A DNA stretch of 64,000 bases from Anderseniella sp963759095 (GTDB taxonomy: Bacteria; Pseudomonadota; Alphaproteobacteria; Rhizobiales; Aestuariivirgaceae). Made by a program: the position numbers and the translations under genes. The notes under the pieces are model-generated. The model did no database searches and was not told the origin of the DNA. It saw only the letters and a program-made list of their open reading frames with translations. Position 1 is the stretch's first letter. Every line of letters starts with the position of its first letter. Below, piece after piece: positions 51,551 through 59,962 of this stretch. The stretch spans positions 1 through 64,000 of the forward strand of contig CAVWYF010000004.1 in assembly GCA_963759095.1 (NCBI GenBank), read 5' to 3'.

Positions 51551-52006
51551 CTATTCACTACCTGCGAATTCGGCCTGAAGGCGCTGAAACTCGTCAGTAG
51601 ATGGAAACGCATCGAAGCTGTGCACCGCAGATGTTGTAGCCCAAGGCAGCTTTTCTTTGGTCATGGTTTCAACAAACGGCTTTACCCACGAGGTGTCGCC
51701 GCAAAGTGTGGGGCGTACATTGATGCGGGTGTCGACGCCTTCCATTCTAGTGAACAGCCAAGTCATGCAACGTGGACAGAAGAAGTGATGCCTAAGTGAC
51801 CCAGGCAACGAGCTTTCAACAGGCTCACCCTGAGTAATGCTGAAACCATCCGCTGGGAACATCACTGTTAGCGAAAACGCACTGGCACTCATCCTTTGGC
51901 AATCGTGACAGTGACAGGCAACCGTCATGAGGGGAGCGGCGAGAAGCTCAAAGCGGATCGCGGTGCAGCGGCAGGTACCGCCTAAAGGCAGGTTTGGGTA
52001 GTGCAT
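51551..52006 (-). CDS. GFA (glutathione-dependent formaldehyde-activating) family protein
   Basis: 151 residues with the CENP-V/GFA zinc cysteine set: GGTCRCTAIRFEL (CxC), ACHCHDCQRMSASAF (CHCxxC) and FFCPRCMTWLF (CPxC), ordered as in the family. True formaldehyde activity is unproven for most members. SD GGAG precedes ATG 52006; an open frame upstream starts 17 codons earlier. No adjacent formaldehyde genes. Confidence 0.85.
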   Translation of the reverse strand: MHYPNLPLGGTCRCTAIRFELLAAPLMTVACHCHDCQRMSASAFSLTVMFPADGFSITQGEPVESSLPGSLRHHFFCPRCMTWLFTRMEGVDTRINVRPTLCGDTSWVKPFVETMTKEKLPWATTSAVHSFDAFPSTDEFQRLQAEFAGSE

Positions 52007-52533
52007 ACGCAATCTCCATTTCGGGGGAAGCCGGGTTGGATCAGCGAGCGAAACCACGCGATTTCCATCATTCCCGGTCGATCGCGAGTATACAGCTCTA
52101 ATCTTTTGTTTTCAACGCGCACACAAATCGATGGGGCGCAATCATCGTCTCATGGTCATTCTTGTCCAATCGCTTTGTTAGCAGATTTCTGGAAGCGCCA
52201 TTGAAACGACGAAAACCAAGGTCTGTTTTGTCCGGATACTGTTGAAAAACTCGGAAATCGCGGAGTTTTATATTTTCGCTATCGGAGCAAAACATCGAAA
52301 ACCGCCGCTAAACTTGCTCACCCTGATTTACCGGTGGTTCAGGGTTGCGATACTCGAAAATTAGCTGCCCCTTCGGTCAAAATTTTCAAAACCCTCTCTA
52401 TGAGGCGGAAATATTTGGGCCATAGGCAAATGTCGAGTTTTTCAACGGAATATCCGCACAGCTGCCGTTTATCAACAGCCGGATTAATGGGGCCTGATCC
52501 TTGAGCCTGGGCTCTGCAACCTGCGCCGCCCCT
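52007..52533. other. Intergenic region without recognised features
   Basis: About 530 bases between the GFA gene and pirin, lower in GC than flanks. No ORF with family features, repeat copy or RNA gene was found. Weak frames here lack SD sites. Confidence 0.4.
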
Positions 52534-53454
52534 CTATCTCTCAGGTAATGGAATGAACTCCTCGGCATCTCCCGGCACGATATCAAACTTTGCCGTGCGC
52601 CACTCCTGTTTGGCCTGTTCAATGCGCTCTTTCGACGACGACACGAAATTCCACCAGATATGACGCGGACCATCCATCGGCTCGCCGCCCAGCACCATGA
52701 TGCGTGCGACCTTCACCGCTGTGATGGTGATCGGATCACCGGCCCGCAAAACCAGCAACTGCCCGCCCTCGAACAGATCACCGGCAATGCGTATCTGGCC
52801 GGACACGACATAGATTGCGCGCTCTTCGTGAACCGGCGGCAATGGCATGCTCGCACCGGGATGCAAAACTGCTTCACCGTAAAACATGTCCGAATGGGTT
52901 TTGACCGGAGATGTTTCACCAAACATGTGGCCTGCAATAACCCGCAGCATGACACCGCCATCGGTAATCACCGGCAGATCTTCTGACGCGTGATGCCAGA
53001 AGCCCGGGTCGACTTCCTCCTGGTCTTTGGGCAACGCCACCCATGACTGGATGCCATACAGGTTTTTCTCGGCTGCCCGTTCCTCGGGCGCGGAGCGTTC
53101 GGAATGCACAATCCCCTTGCCTGCCCGCATCCAATTGAGCGCACCGGGATCGATTGCCTGTTCAACGCCAAGACTGTCGCGATGAAAAATCTGGCCCTCG
53201 AACAGCCATGTCACAGTGGACAGACCGATGTGGGGATGCGGCCGCACATCGATACCCTTGCCTGCGTCGAGTTTCGCCGGTCCCATCTGATCAAAAAAGA
53301 TAAATGGCCCGATCATCTGCTTTTTCACAGATGGCAAGGCGCGGCGCACTTCAAAGTCTCCAATGTCGCGCGCCCGCGGCACGATGATGTGTTCTATGGC
53401 GTCGCACGATCCCTTGTCGCCCAACACCGGATCATCACAATCAAACCTGCTCAT
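52534..53454 (-). CDS. Pirin family protein
   Basis: 306 residues with the double cupin of pirins: IIVPRARDIGDFEVRRALPSVKKQMIGPFIFFDQMGP, then DVRPHPHIGLSTVTWLFEG (metal His pair about residues 73-75) with HSERSAPEE, and the C-terminal cupin SDMFYGEAVLHPGASMPLPPVHEERAIYVVSG. Pirins are iron-containing and can show quercetinase activity; role here unknown. The open frame starts with TTG two codons upstream; ATG 53454 (MSRFDCDD) is preferred. A duplicated AAACCTGCTCATTAA straddles the start region (53445-53473). Confidence 0.9.
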   Translation of the reverse strand: MSRFDCDDPVLGDKGSCDAIEHIIVPRARDIGDFEVRRALPSVKKQMIGPFIFFDQMGPAKLDAGKGIDVRPHPHIGLSTVTWLFEGQIFHRDSLGVEQAIDPGALNWMRAGKGIVHSERSAPEERAAEKNLYGIQSWVALPKDQEEVDPGFWHHASEDLPVITDGGVMLRVIAGHMFGETSPVKTHSDMFYGEAVLHPGASMPLPPVHEERAIYVVSGQIRIAGDLFEGGQLLVLRAGDPITITAVKVARIMVLGGEPMDGPRHIWWNFVSSSKERIEQAKQEWRTAKFDIVPGDAEEFIPLPER

Positions 53455-53522
53455 TAACAAACCTGCTCATTAAGTTGAGTTCTCCAATTTCTGTCTGGTC
53501 GAAGCGTTGCACATGCTGCAAC

Positions 53523-55388
53523 ATGGCCGGACAATACGTGGAGGTTGTGACATTGGGCAATATCAGTCTGTTTCAGATTGCCATCTTGTTGGCGTCGGCA
53601 GCCCTGATTGCGCCGCTGGCCAAGTATCTCCGCATCGGCGCCGTGCTGGGATACCTGTTTGCCGGTGTCATCATCGGACCGTTCGTGCTGCGCATCTTCA
53701 CCGATGCGGAACGAATGCTGCATGTGGCCGAGTTCGGCGTGGTCCTGTTGCTGTTCCTGATCGGGCTGGAGTTGCGGCCACAACGCCTGTTCGCCATGCG
53801 CAAATCGGTGATTGGTGCCGGCGGCGCGCAGGTTCTGGTGTCAGCCCTCATATTGTTTGGCATGATGCTGGCTGCCCAGTACGGCTGGCGGATCGCCCTG
53901 TTCACCGGGATGGCGCTGGCGCTGTCGTCAACCGCCATGGTGCTGCAGGTATTGAAGGAACAGGGTGAGCTTGAACATCGCCACGGCAGGCTGGCGTTTG
54001 CCGTGCTTTTATTCCAGGACATTGCCGCCATCCCCATGATTGCCTTTGTCGGCCTATTGGCCGTCAGCGGTGGCGAGCAGGCCACCATGACCTGGTACGG
54101 CGCCACAAAGGCACTCGGCGCCATCTGCATCGTGATACTGGCCGGCCGCTACGTCCTCGGCTTTGTGTTCCACCTGATCGCCAAGACCGGTGTTTCGGAA
54201 GCCATGACGGCATTTGCGCTGCTCACCATCGTGGTCATCGAGATCATCATGAAAAGCGCCGGCCTGTCACCTGCATTGGGCGCATTCATTGCCGGAGCTC
54301 TGCTGGCTGACTCGGCGTACCGGCACGAGATCGAAGCCGACATCAAACCATTTGAATTACTGTTGCTCGGCATGTTCTTCGTCGCCGTCGGCATGTCGCT
54401 TGACCTCCGGCTGATCACCGAGATACCCGGCACCATCATCCTGGCTGCGGTGATCCTGATGGTAACAAAGGGCATCGTGCTGTTTTTCACCGGCAGGTAT
54501 TTCGGCCTCAACGTGAAAAGCGCCCGCAGATTTGCGGTTGCGCTGGCCCAGGGCGGTGAATTTGCCTTCGTGCTGACGACAACGGCATTGGCTGCTTTTG
54601 TCATCACCCGGGACTTTGCGTCCAAGGTCAACGTGGTGGTTACCCTGACCATGGTGGCAACGCCACTCCTCATGCTGGCCGAAGGCTGGCTGTCGGCCCG
54701 GGCGAAACCTGTCACTGACGCAGACGTCAAACACGACGACATGCCTGACCAGGGCGGGCATGTGGTAATCGCCGGTCTGGGACGCTTTGGCCAAATCATC
54801 GCCCGCGTTCTGGCCGCACGCAAAATCCCGTTCACCGCGCTGGACGGGGACCCGACGCAGATTGAAATCGTGCGCAAGTTCGGCGGCAAGGTGTATTTCG
54901 GCGACGCCTCACGCCAGGACATTCTGGATGCCGCCCAGGTCAGCAAGGCACGGGCATTTGTGGTCTGTGTCTCCAATCCACAGGCTTCGCTGAAAATCGT
55001 TGCACTGGTGCGCAAGAAGTATCCCGACCTGCCGATCTATGTGCGCGCCCGTGACCGCAACCATGTCCACCAGTTGATGGACCATGGCGTTGAACACATC
55101 ATGCGTGAAACCTTCCTGTCCGCGGTTGAAATGTCACGCCGCGTCCTGCTTGAGGCAGGACTTGGCCGCGAAGAGGCCGCACGAACCATCAAGGCATTTG
55201 CAAGGGGTGACAGGACCAGGCTGTATGATGACTACCAGCACAATTCGGACGTGCAAAAGATGGCCGAAAGCGCCAAGCGCCACGCCCAGGAGCTTTCCGA
55301 CCTGTTTGCCACCGACGCAGACGCCGGGCTTGGAGAAGAACAACCGAAAAGCGAGCAGCCGCGCAGGCGTTCGCGCCCGGCGAGATAG
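53523..55388 (+). CDS. Kef-type K+/H+ antiporter (CPA2) with RCK/TrkA-N domain
   Basis: 621 residues. Residues 1-390 form a CPA2 antiporter with about twelve helices and the typical AVLLFQDIAAIPMIAF and LSPALGAFIAGALLADSAYRHEIEADIKPFELLLLGMFFVAVGMSLD. Residues 410-560 are a TrkA-N/RCK NAD-binding domain: VVIAGLGRFGQIIARVLAARKIPFTALDGDPTQIEIVRKFGGKVYFGDASRQDIL. A charged tail follows. It exports K+ in exchange for H+, probably gated by a nucleotide or glutathione conjugate; a separate KefF-like ancillary gene is not adjacent. GTG within the first codons is an alternative start. Confidence 0.9.
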   Translation: MAGQYVEVVTLGNISLFQIAILLASAALIAPLAKYLRIGAVLGYLFAGVIIGPFVLRIFTDAERMLHVAEFGVVLLLFLIGLELRPQRLFAMRKSVIGAGGAQVLVSALILFGMMLAAQYGWRIALFTGMALALSSTAMVLQVLKEQGELEHRHGRLAFAVLLFQDIAAIPMIAFVGLLAVSGGEQATMTWYGATKALGAICIVILAGRYVLGFVFHLIAKTGVSEAMTAFALLTIVVIEIIMKSAGLSPALGAFIAGALLADSAYRHEIEADIKPFELLLLGMFFVAVGMSLDLRLITEIPGTIILAAVILMVTKGIVLFFTGRYFGLNVKSARRFAVALAQGGEFAFVLTTTALAAFVITRDFASKVNVVVTLTMVATPLLMLAEGWLSARAKPVTDADVKHDDMPDQGGHVVIAGLGRFGQIIARVLAARKIPFTALDGDPTQIEIVRKFGGKVYFGDASRQDILDAAQVSKARAFVVCVSNPQASLKIVALVRKKYPDLPIYVRARDRNHVHQLMDHGVEHIMRETFLSAVEMSRRVLLEAGLGREEAARTIKAFARGDRTRLYDDYQHNSDVQKMAESAKRHAQELSDLFATDADAGLGEEQPKSEQPRRRSRPAR

Positions 55389-55421
55389 ATACCAGGACCG
55401 GCCATTTGCACCACCTGCACT

Positions 55422-55526
55422 TAGAGCACATGGGTTCAAGTGAACCCATAAAGTTGCTCGATCACTTTGAAAGCGATCAGGTTTATGAGTTTTGGTTGAT
55501 TTAACCAAAACTCATCCTGATCTAGA
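55422..55526. repeat. Composite palindromic repeat, full-length copy
   Basis: Order: TAGAGCAC, a perfect 20-bp palindrome (55430-55449, ATGGGTTCAAGTGAACCCAT), AAAGTTGCTCGATCACTTTGAAA, then GCGATCAGG, an imperfect stem with 13-bp arms around ATGAGTTTTGGTT and AACCAAAACTCAT (55485-55515), and CCTGATCTAGA. The GATCAGG/CCTGATC pair extends the second stem. Its right end overlaps the last bases of tpm and supplies the TAG stop. Confidence 0.85.
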
Positions 55527-56163
55527 CCGGAGATTTCAAAAGCCAGACATTTTCATTCGCGACGCATTTGCCTTTCAGTTTTCCCGCCACAGCGACGCTT
55601 GCCAGTGGTGATATGCGGTAGCTGTCTTGATAGTGGTTTTGAATTTCCGCATCACAGATGGAAAACGGCGGGCCGGCCATCTGGGTTTGGTCATACTCAA
55701 AGGTTACAAGCAGCTGCGGCGCCTGACCAGTGACGTCGGTGACGTGCCCGGCATAGCGAATGCGCAGGTCCTCAGGCAGCGCCACAAGGGCAGCGCGGTC
55801 GAAGACCGCATCGACGCGGTCAAGCATCGTGCGTGTGAGCTGGAAGATATCGCCGACAAAGATGTCCAGGTCCGCCGCGCTGTAATGCTTCATGCCACCT
55901 TTCGTGGCTACCGCCGGCTCAAGCCCCATCTCCGCGAACAATTGTTGAATTGCCAGTTCACTCAATTCCACTCCGGCAACCCGGTAGCCTTGTGAAAGCA
56001 GCCAGGCGATATCACGGGTTTTTCCGCACAAGGGTACAAACACCCGGCTGCCAACGGGTAGGGAAAGCTCCTTGAAGTAGGCATGCAGCAAGGGATTGCC
56101 TTCAGCCTGGTGGAAACCGATATCATCTGCTTGCCACTTTCGATGCCAATAATCCGTGTCCAT
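55522..56163 (-). CDS. tpm: Thiopurine S-methyltransferase-like enzyme
   Basis: 213 residues of the TPMT family: MDTDYWHRKWQADDIGFHQAEGNPLLHAYF at the start, VFVPLCGKTRDIAWLLSQGYRVAGVELSELAIQQLF (SAM-binding, about residues 43-78), and VDAVFDRAALVALPEDLRIRYAGHV. Bacterial members methylate selenium or tellurium compounds, or thiopurines. AAAGGA before the ATG at 56163 decides against a longer upstream frame. It is divergent from a MerR regulator and its promoter has a 19-bp spacer operator (see 56205-56235), so it is probably MerR-activated. Its TAG stop is the end of a dispersed repeat. Confidence 0.92.
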   Translation of the reverse strand: MDTDYWHRKWQADDIGFHQAEGNPLLHAYFKELSLPVGSRVFVPLCGKTRDIAWLLSQGYRVAGVELSELAIQQLFAEMGLEPAVATKGGMKHYSAADLDIFVGDIFQLTRTMLDRVDAVFDRAALVALPEDLRIRYAGHVTDVTGQAPQLLVTFEYDQTQMAGPPFSICDAEIQNHYQDSYRISPLASVAVAGKLKGKCVANENVWLLKSPV

Positions 56164-56204
56164 TGTGGTGTCCTTTGAAGGGCCGTTGAAACTTTGATAT
56201 GACA

Positions 56205-56235
56205 AGGATACAACCTCAAGCAAACTTGAGGTCAA
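56205..56235 (-). promoter_or_regulatory. MerR-type promoter and operator of tpm
   Basis: On the minus strand, TTGACC (56230-56235) and TATCCT (56205-56210) are separated by exactly 19 bases, the unusually long spacer of MerR-activated promoters. The spacer holds most of the 20-bp inverted repeat ACCTCAAG-CAAA-CTTGAGGT (56213-56232), which resembles the SoxR-type CCTCAAG...CTTGAGG operator. Confidence 0.85.
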
Positions 56236-56259
56236 TAGCAAATTTCATAGAGGCCTGTT

Positions 56260-56658
56260 ATGGACATTGGTGAAGTCATCGCGCGGTCCGGATTGCCCGC
56301 ATCAACGTTGCGATTTTACGAACAGAAGAACCTTATCGAACCAGTAGGCCGCAATGGGTTGCGCAGAAATTATGACGCAGATGTGCTGGACCGGCTGGCG
56401 TTGATAGCATTGGGGCGTAATGCCGGTTTCACGCTCGAAGAGATTGCCGCCATGTTTACGCCCGATGGTCCGAAAATAGATCGCACACAGCTTGCCTCGA
56501 AGGCGGATCAACTGGACAGGACAATAAGGCAGCTCATTGCCATGCGCGACGGACTTCGTCATGCGTCTCTATGCCCGGCGCCCAGCCACTTTGAATGTAA
56601 CAAATTTCAGCGGCTACTGGGCGTCGCCCTAAAAAGCCAGCGCAGACGAAAAAGGTAA
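56260..56658 (+). CDS. MerR-family regulator
   Basis: 132 residues: a winged helix-turn-helix (MDIGEVIARSGLPASTLRFYEQKNLIEPVGRNGLRRNYDADVLDRLALIALGRNAGFTLEEIAAMF) followed by a short coiled coil (ASKADQLDRTIRQLIAMRDGLRH) and a C-terminal segment SLCPAPSHFECNKF with two cysteines separated by seven residues (C104 and C112), possibly a metal, metalloid or redox sensor. Divergent from tpm across the 19-bp operator, the classic MerR layout. Inducer unknown; tellurite/selenite or oxidative stress are plausible given tpm. Confidence 0.88.
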   Translation: MDIGEVIARSGLPASTLRFYEQKNLIEPVGRNGLRRNYDADVLDRLALIALGRNAGFTLEEIAAMFTPDGPKIDRTQLASKADQLDRTIRQLIAMRDGLRHASLCPAPSHFECNKFQRLLGVALKSQRRRKR

Positions 56659-56730
56659 CACCTTGTCCAAAGCCACCTGGCCAGTGCCGCAAGTGGTTGC
56701 AACAAAACCTGATCCAACTGCGGGTTGCTG

Positions 56731-57123
56731 TCATTTGTTGCGGCGCGCAATGATCCGCAATTCAACCACGACACCTGCCGAGGCAAAACCTGCAACCTCA
56801 ATGGCGGTCCAGGCCGGATAGGGCTCCACGACCTTCCGTTTCCAGATATCCCTGAACGTCTCAAGGTGCTGCCTGATACCGACGTGATAACTGGTCACCT
56901 CGACGACGTCCTCAAATGACATGCCGCCCTCTGACAGCACCGCCTCTGCCTGAGTGAAGGCAGTTTCGATCTGCTCCGCCGCATTTGAGGAAATCGTTCC
57001 ATCGCTCGTCACACCATTGACCCCGGTCAGGAACACAAAGCCGCTACACCCCAGTCCTGGCGACATGTGCCAGTCGTCATAAAGGGATTGCATTTCCGCA
57101 GGAATGATTGATCGCTTGTTCAT
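56731..57123 (-). CDS. RidA family protein (second copy)
   Basis: 130 residues: FVFLTGVNGVTSDG, AAEQIETAFTQAEAVLSEGGMSFEDVVEVTSYHVGIRQHLETF, and the end segment PYPAWTAIEVAGFASAGVVVELRIIA. The usual arginine of active RidA (RxxxGV) is here AWTAIEVAG, so the catalytic Arg is absent and function may differ from the copy at 11750-12151. It is downstream of the BNR-repeat gene on the same strand by about 50 bases. Confidence 0.85.
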   Translation of the reverse strand: MNKRSIIPAEMQSLYDDWHMSPGLGCSGFVFLTGVNGVTSDGTISSNAAEQIETAFTQAEAVLSEGGMSFEDVVEVTSYHVGIRQHLETFRDIWKRKVVEPYPAWTAIEVAGFASAGVVVELRIIARRNK

Positions 57124-57173
57124 CAGCCGATGATAGCGCGCAATCGAGATCCCCTCAATGATCGGTCCGGCGG

Positions 57174-58341
57174 TTACACAAGCTGACCGTCGAACACTTC
57201 AACAGACAGTATCGTGGGCAAGTGCCGCGCAATCTCCTGCCAATTGTCGCCTTCATCGAGACTTCGAAAAAATCGACCCGCTGTTGGTGCCGAAGTAGAG
57301 CCCCACGGGATCGCGTTCGTCTCGCGCCATAGCCTGGCGAAGCACTGTGAAGAAGCAACTTTCCTGCGGTAGCCCGGCGCGCTGGTCCTGCCACGTGTTT
57401 CCGCCATCCTTTGAGCGCCACACCGCTGCAGCGGCATCCGGAGGGAAGCGGCCGTCACCGTCACCGTTCAGCGGTATCGTCCAGATGGTGCCGGCATCGC
57501 GCGGATGAACGCAGATTGGAAAGCCGAACGTGGAGGGAAGTCCGCTGGTGATGTCATCCCAGCTGCGCCCGCCATCGGCGGACCGCCAGACGCCATGGTG
57601 GTTTTGCTGATACAGCAGATCGGCCGGCCCCGGCGCGCGCATCATGTTGTGGACGCAGTGTCCGGTTTCACCGTCACGGGGCGCTGCCGGATGGTTGTGC
57701 TGGCCGCAGGCTTCAGCATTGGACAGCCGGTTGCGGCGTTCCCAGGTTTTGCCGCCGTCTTCGGTCGCGAAGACGCCGGCAGCGGAAATGGCGATCCAGA
57801 GTTTTTCGGTATTGGCTGGATCGGACACGATTGTGTGCAGGACGAGACCCGCCGCACCGGGACCCCAGCTGTCAGCAGAAGGGTGACCGCTCAACCCCCT
57901 GACACGGTCCCAGGTCCTGCCACCGTCCTGGCTGGCAAGCAGGTTGGCCGGCTTGGTGCCGGCATACAGTGTGCCGTGGGCAAGGCCGAGCGACCAGACC
58001 TGGGAAAACTCGTCAGCAAAAGGCAGTGGCTCATCAGTCCAGTCGATTATCGCGGCGAAGTCGGGATCGCTGGCGGCCCATTCATCCATCAATCCTGTAG
58101 TCAACCGGGCAACCTCCCAGGTCCCGCCACCGTCGCCCGAGCGCCAGATGCCGGCCCCATGCAGGTCGCCGCCGCCACCGGCCCAAAGCGAGCCCGTGGC
58201 CGGATCGGCTATTACGTGGTTGATCGGCCAGCCGTCACAGAACGGACCGCTGACCTTCCAGTCGCCCCGGCCGCTGTTGCCGGAAACCAGAAATGCACCC
58301 TTGGTGGTGCCGACAAGAATTTTCATGTTGTTCGAAGCCAT
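57174..58341 (-). pseudogene. BNR/sialidase-like repeat protein, frameshifted near its end
   Basis: About 388 residues with repeated BNR/Asp-box patterns (SGDGGGTWEVARL, SQDGGRTWDRV, TEDGGKTWERR, SADGGRSWDDI, SKDGGNTWQDQ), forming a beta-propeller similar to VPS10/exo-alpha-sialidase-like proteins; no sialidase Arg triad or signal peptide was seen. After GLYFGTNSGSIF the frame shifts, and SLDEGDNWQEIARHLPTILSVEVFDGQLV continues in the other frame. The break is a run of six A (T on coding strand, 57267-57272); five would restore the frame. Length 1168 bases (3n+1) agrees with one inserted base. Start 58341 or 58326. Confidence 0.8.
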
Positions 58342-58439
58342 TGATCGAGTATTCCGGTGAATACGGACCAGTTTAGCACACGATGGCGCAATTGCATCGG
58401 CCACCGGCTGAAAGCAGCGGCCAAGCTGTGCAAGCAACT

Positions 58440-59837
58440 TCAGTCTGCCGGTTCAGACATGGCCCGGGCAATCACGTCGAACACCCGCGGATCGGCCATC
58501 TGGCTCACATTGAAGCGCAGGAGCCCGGCCATGGATTGCGAGACGCTGAACACGTTACCGGGTGCGAGAATGACATTGTCTCGCAGCGCGGTGCGGGCAA
58601 GCGCCGATGCGTCGAGATCGTCCGGCAGGCTGCACCACAAATAGAAGCCGCCGCGCGGCATCAGCCAAGGCCGGATGCCGAGCCTCTCAAGCCTTGCCGC
58701 CGTTTCCCGCCGCCCACGCACCAGGCGCAGGCGGACCGCTTCCATGTGCTTGCGAAAACTGCCGTCACTTAAAGTGGAGAATACCAGTTCGGCTGCAAAC
58801 GGGCTTGGGCCACCGAAGTTTGTCGCCACCTGGAGATCAACCAGCGCCTCCACCCAGTCAGGCCGGACTGCGATGTAGCCACAGCGGATCGAGGCGGACA
58901 GCGTTTTGGAAAAGCTGCCAATCCGAATGACACGGTCGAGCCCGTCAAGCGCTGCAAGGCGTGGCGACGGGTCTGGCTCAAACTCCGCAAATATGTCGTC
59001 CTCGACGATGATCAGGTCATGCTCGGCAGCCGCGTTGAGTATCCGGTGCGCCGTCTGCGGTGACATCGTTGCCCCTGTCGGATTATGAAGCGCCGAATTG
59101 GTGATGTAGAGCCGTGGCTTGTGTGTTGTCAGGGCCTCTGTGAACAGGTCCAGATCCGGCCCGTCCGGTGTGTAGGGAACACTGACCAACTTGACCTGAT
59201 GGGCCCGCAACAGGGCCTGAAAGTTGAAGTAGCACGGATCATCAACCAGCACTGCATCACCGGGACGCAGCAAAAACCGGCAGATCAGGTCGATCGCCTG
59301 GGTACCCGAACCGGTCAGCAGTATCTGCTCGGGATCTGCAGCGATCCCCTCCCCGGTAATTTGCCGGGCAAGCAGGTGGCGCAGATTGGCTGCGCCGCGG
59401 GTGCTGCCATACTCCGTCAGGATGACATCGTCGGCCCTTGCGAGACCGCGAAGCGCACGACGCATCGCGTCATTCGGCATCCAGTCTGACGGCAGCCAGC
59501 CGCACCCCGGCTTGAGCATGTCCGCGCTGGCGTCCAGCGATTGCCGGGACACCCAGAACGGATCTATCGCCTGATCGAGCCGGGGGCCGACGTCGGCCAG
59601 CGCCAACGGGGCCGGCGTCCCTGACACAAAAAAGCCGGAGCCCGGCCTGGAACGGATAACGCCTTGTGCCGCAAGCCGGTCATAGGCCTCAACGACGGTG
59701 GACGGCGACACGCCCAGCGTTGCCGCAAACCGCCGGATCGACGGCAGTCTTTCGCCGGGTTCCAGCACCCGGCTCGAAATCTTGTCGCGGATTGCTTCCA
59801 TAACCATGCCGGTACGGGTCGTTGTCGTGCTGCTCAT
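58440..59837 (-). CDS. MocR/PdxR-type GntR-aminotransferase fusion regulator
   Basis: 465 residues: an N-terminal GntR-type winged HTH (MVMEAIRDKISSRVLEPGERLPSIRRFAATLGVSPSTVVEAYDRLAAQGVIRSRPGSGFFV, about residues 10-72) joined to a class I aminotransferase-fold domain with DDPCYFNFQALLRAH, NPTGATMS, IIVEDDIFAEF and the PLP lysine in RIGSFSKTLSASIRCGY (about residue 305). Such proteins use PLP or an amino compound as ligand to control a neighbouring gene. It diverges from a DMT exporter with an operator between them. Confidence 0.9.
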   Translation of the reverse strand: MSSTTTTRTGMVMEAIRDKISSRVLEPGERLPSIRRFAATLGVSPSTVVEAYDRLAAQGVIRSRPGSGFFVSGTPAPLALADVGPRLDQAIDPFWVSRQSLDASADMLKPGCGWLPSDWMPNDAMRRALRGLARADDVILTEYGSTRGAANLRHLLARQITGEGIAADPEQILLTGSGTQAIDLICRFLLRPGDAVLVDDPCYFNFQALLRAHQVKLVSVPYTPDGPDLDLFTEALTTHKPRLYITNSALHNPTGATMSPQTAHRILNAAAEHDLIIVEDDIFAEFEPDPSPRLAALDGLDRVIRIGSFSKTLSASIRCGYIAVRPDWVEALVDLQVATNFGGPSPFAAELVFSTLSDGSFRKHMEAVRLRLVRGRRETAARLERLGIRPWLMPRGGFYLWCSLPDDLDASALARTALRDNVILAPGNVFSVSQSMAGLLRFNVSQMADPRVFDVIARAMSEPAD

Positions 59838-59862
59838 CGGCAAAGTCCCATCGATTGTATGT

Positions 59863-59897
59863 GTATTGTACCAATACAGTTTGACCCAATTGTATTG
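59863..59897. promoter_or_regulatory. Likely MocR operator between divergent genes
   Basis: GTATTG-TAC-CAATAC (59863-59877) is a perfect inverted repeat with a 3-base centre, and a third GTATTG half-site lies at 59892-59897. It sits between the MocR start (59837) and the DMT start (59963), an expected place for a MocR-bound direct/inverted repeat cluster. Confidence 0.65.
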
Positions 59898-59962
59898 TTC
59901 GGTATCTGTCACTGTGAGTTCAGTTCCGATAGTCCTGCATCATCTTGAAAAGGGAAACGGCG

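Noticed and set aside
57505..58344. Plus-strand ORF opposite the BNR-repeat gene
   Set aside because: Antisense to the repeated DGGxTW coding segments; composition follows the complementary codons and no motif is visible.
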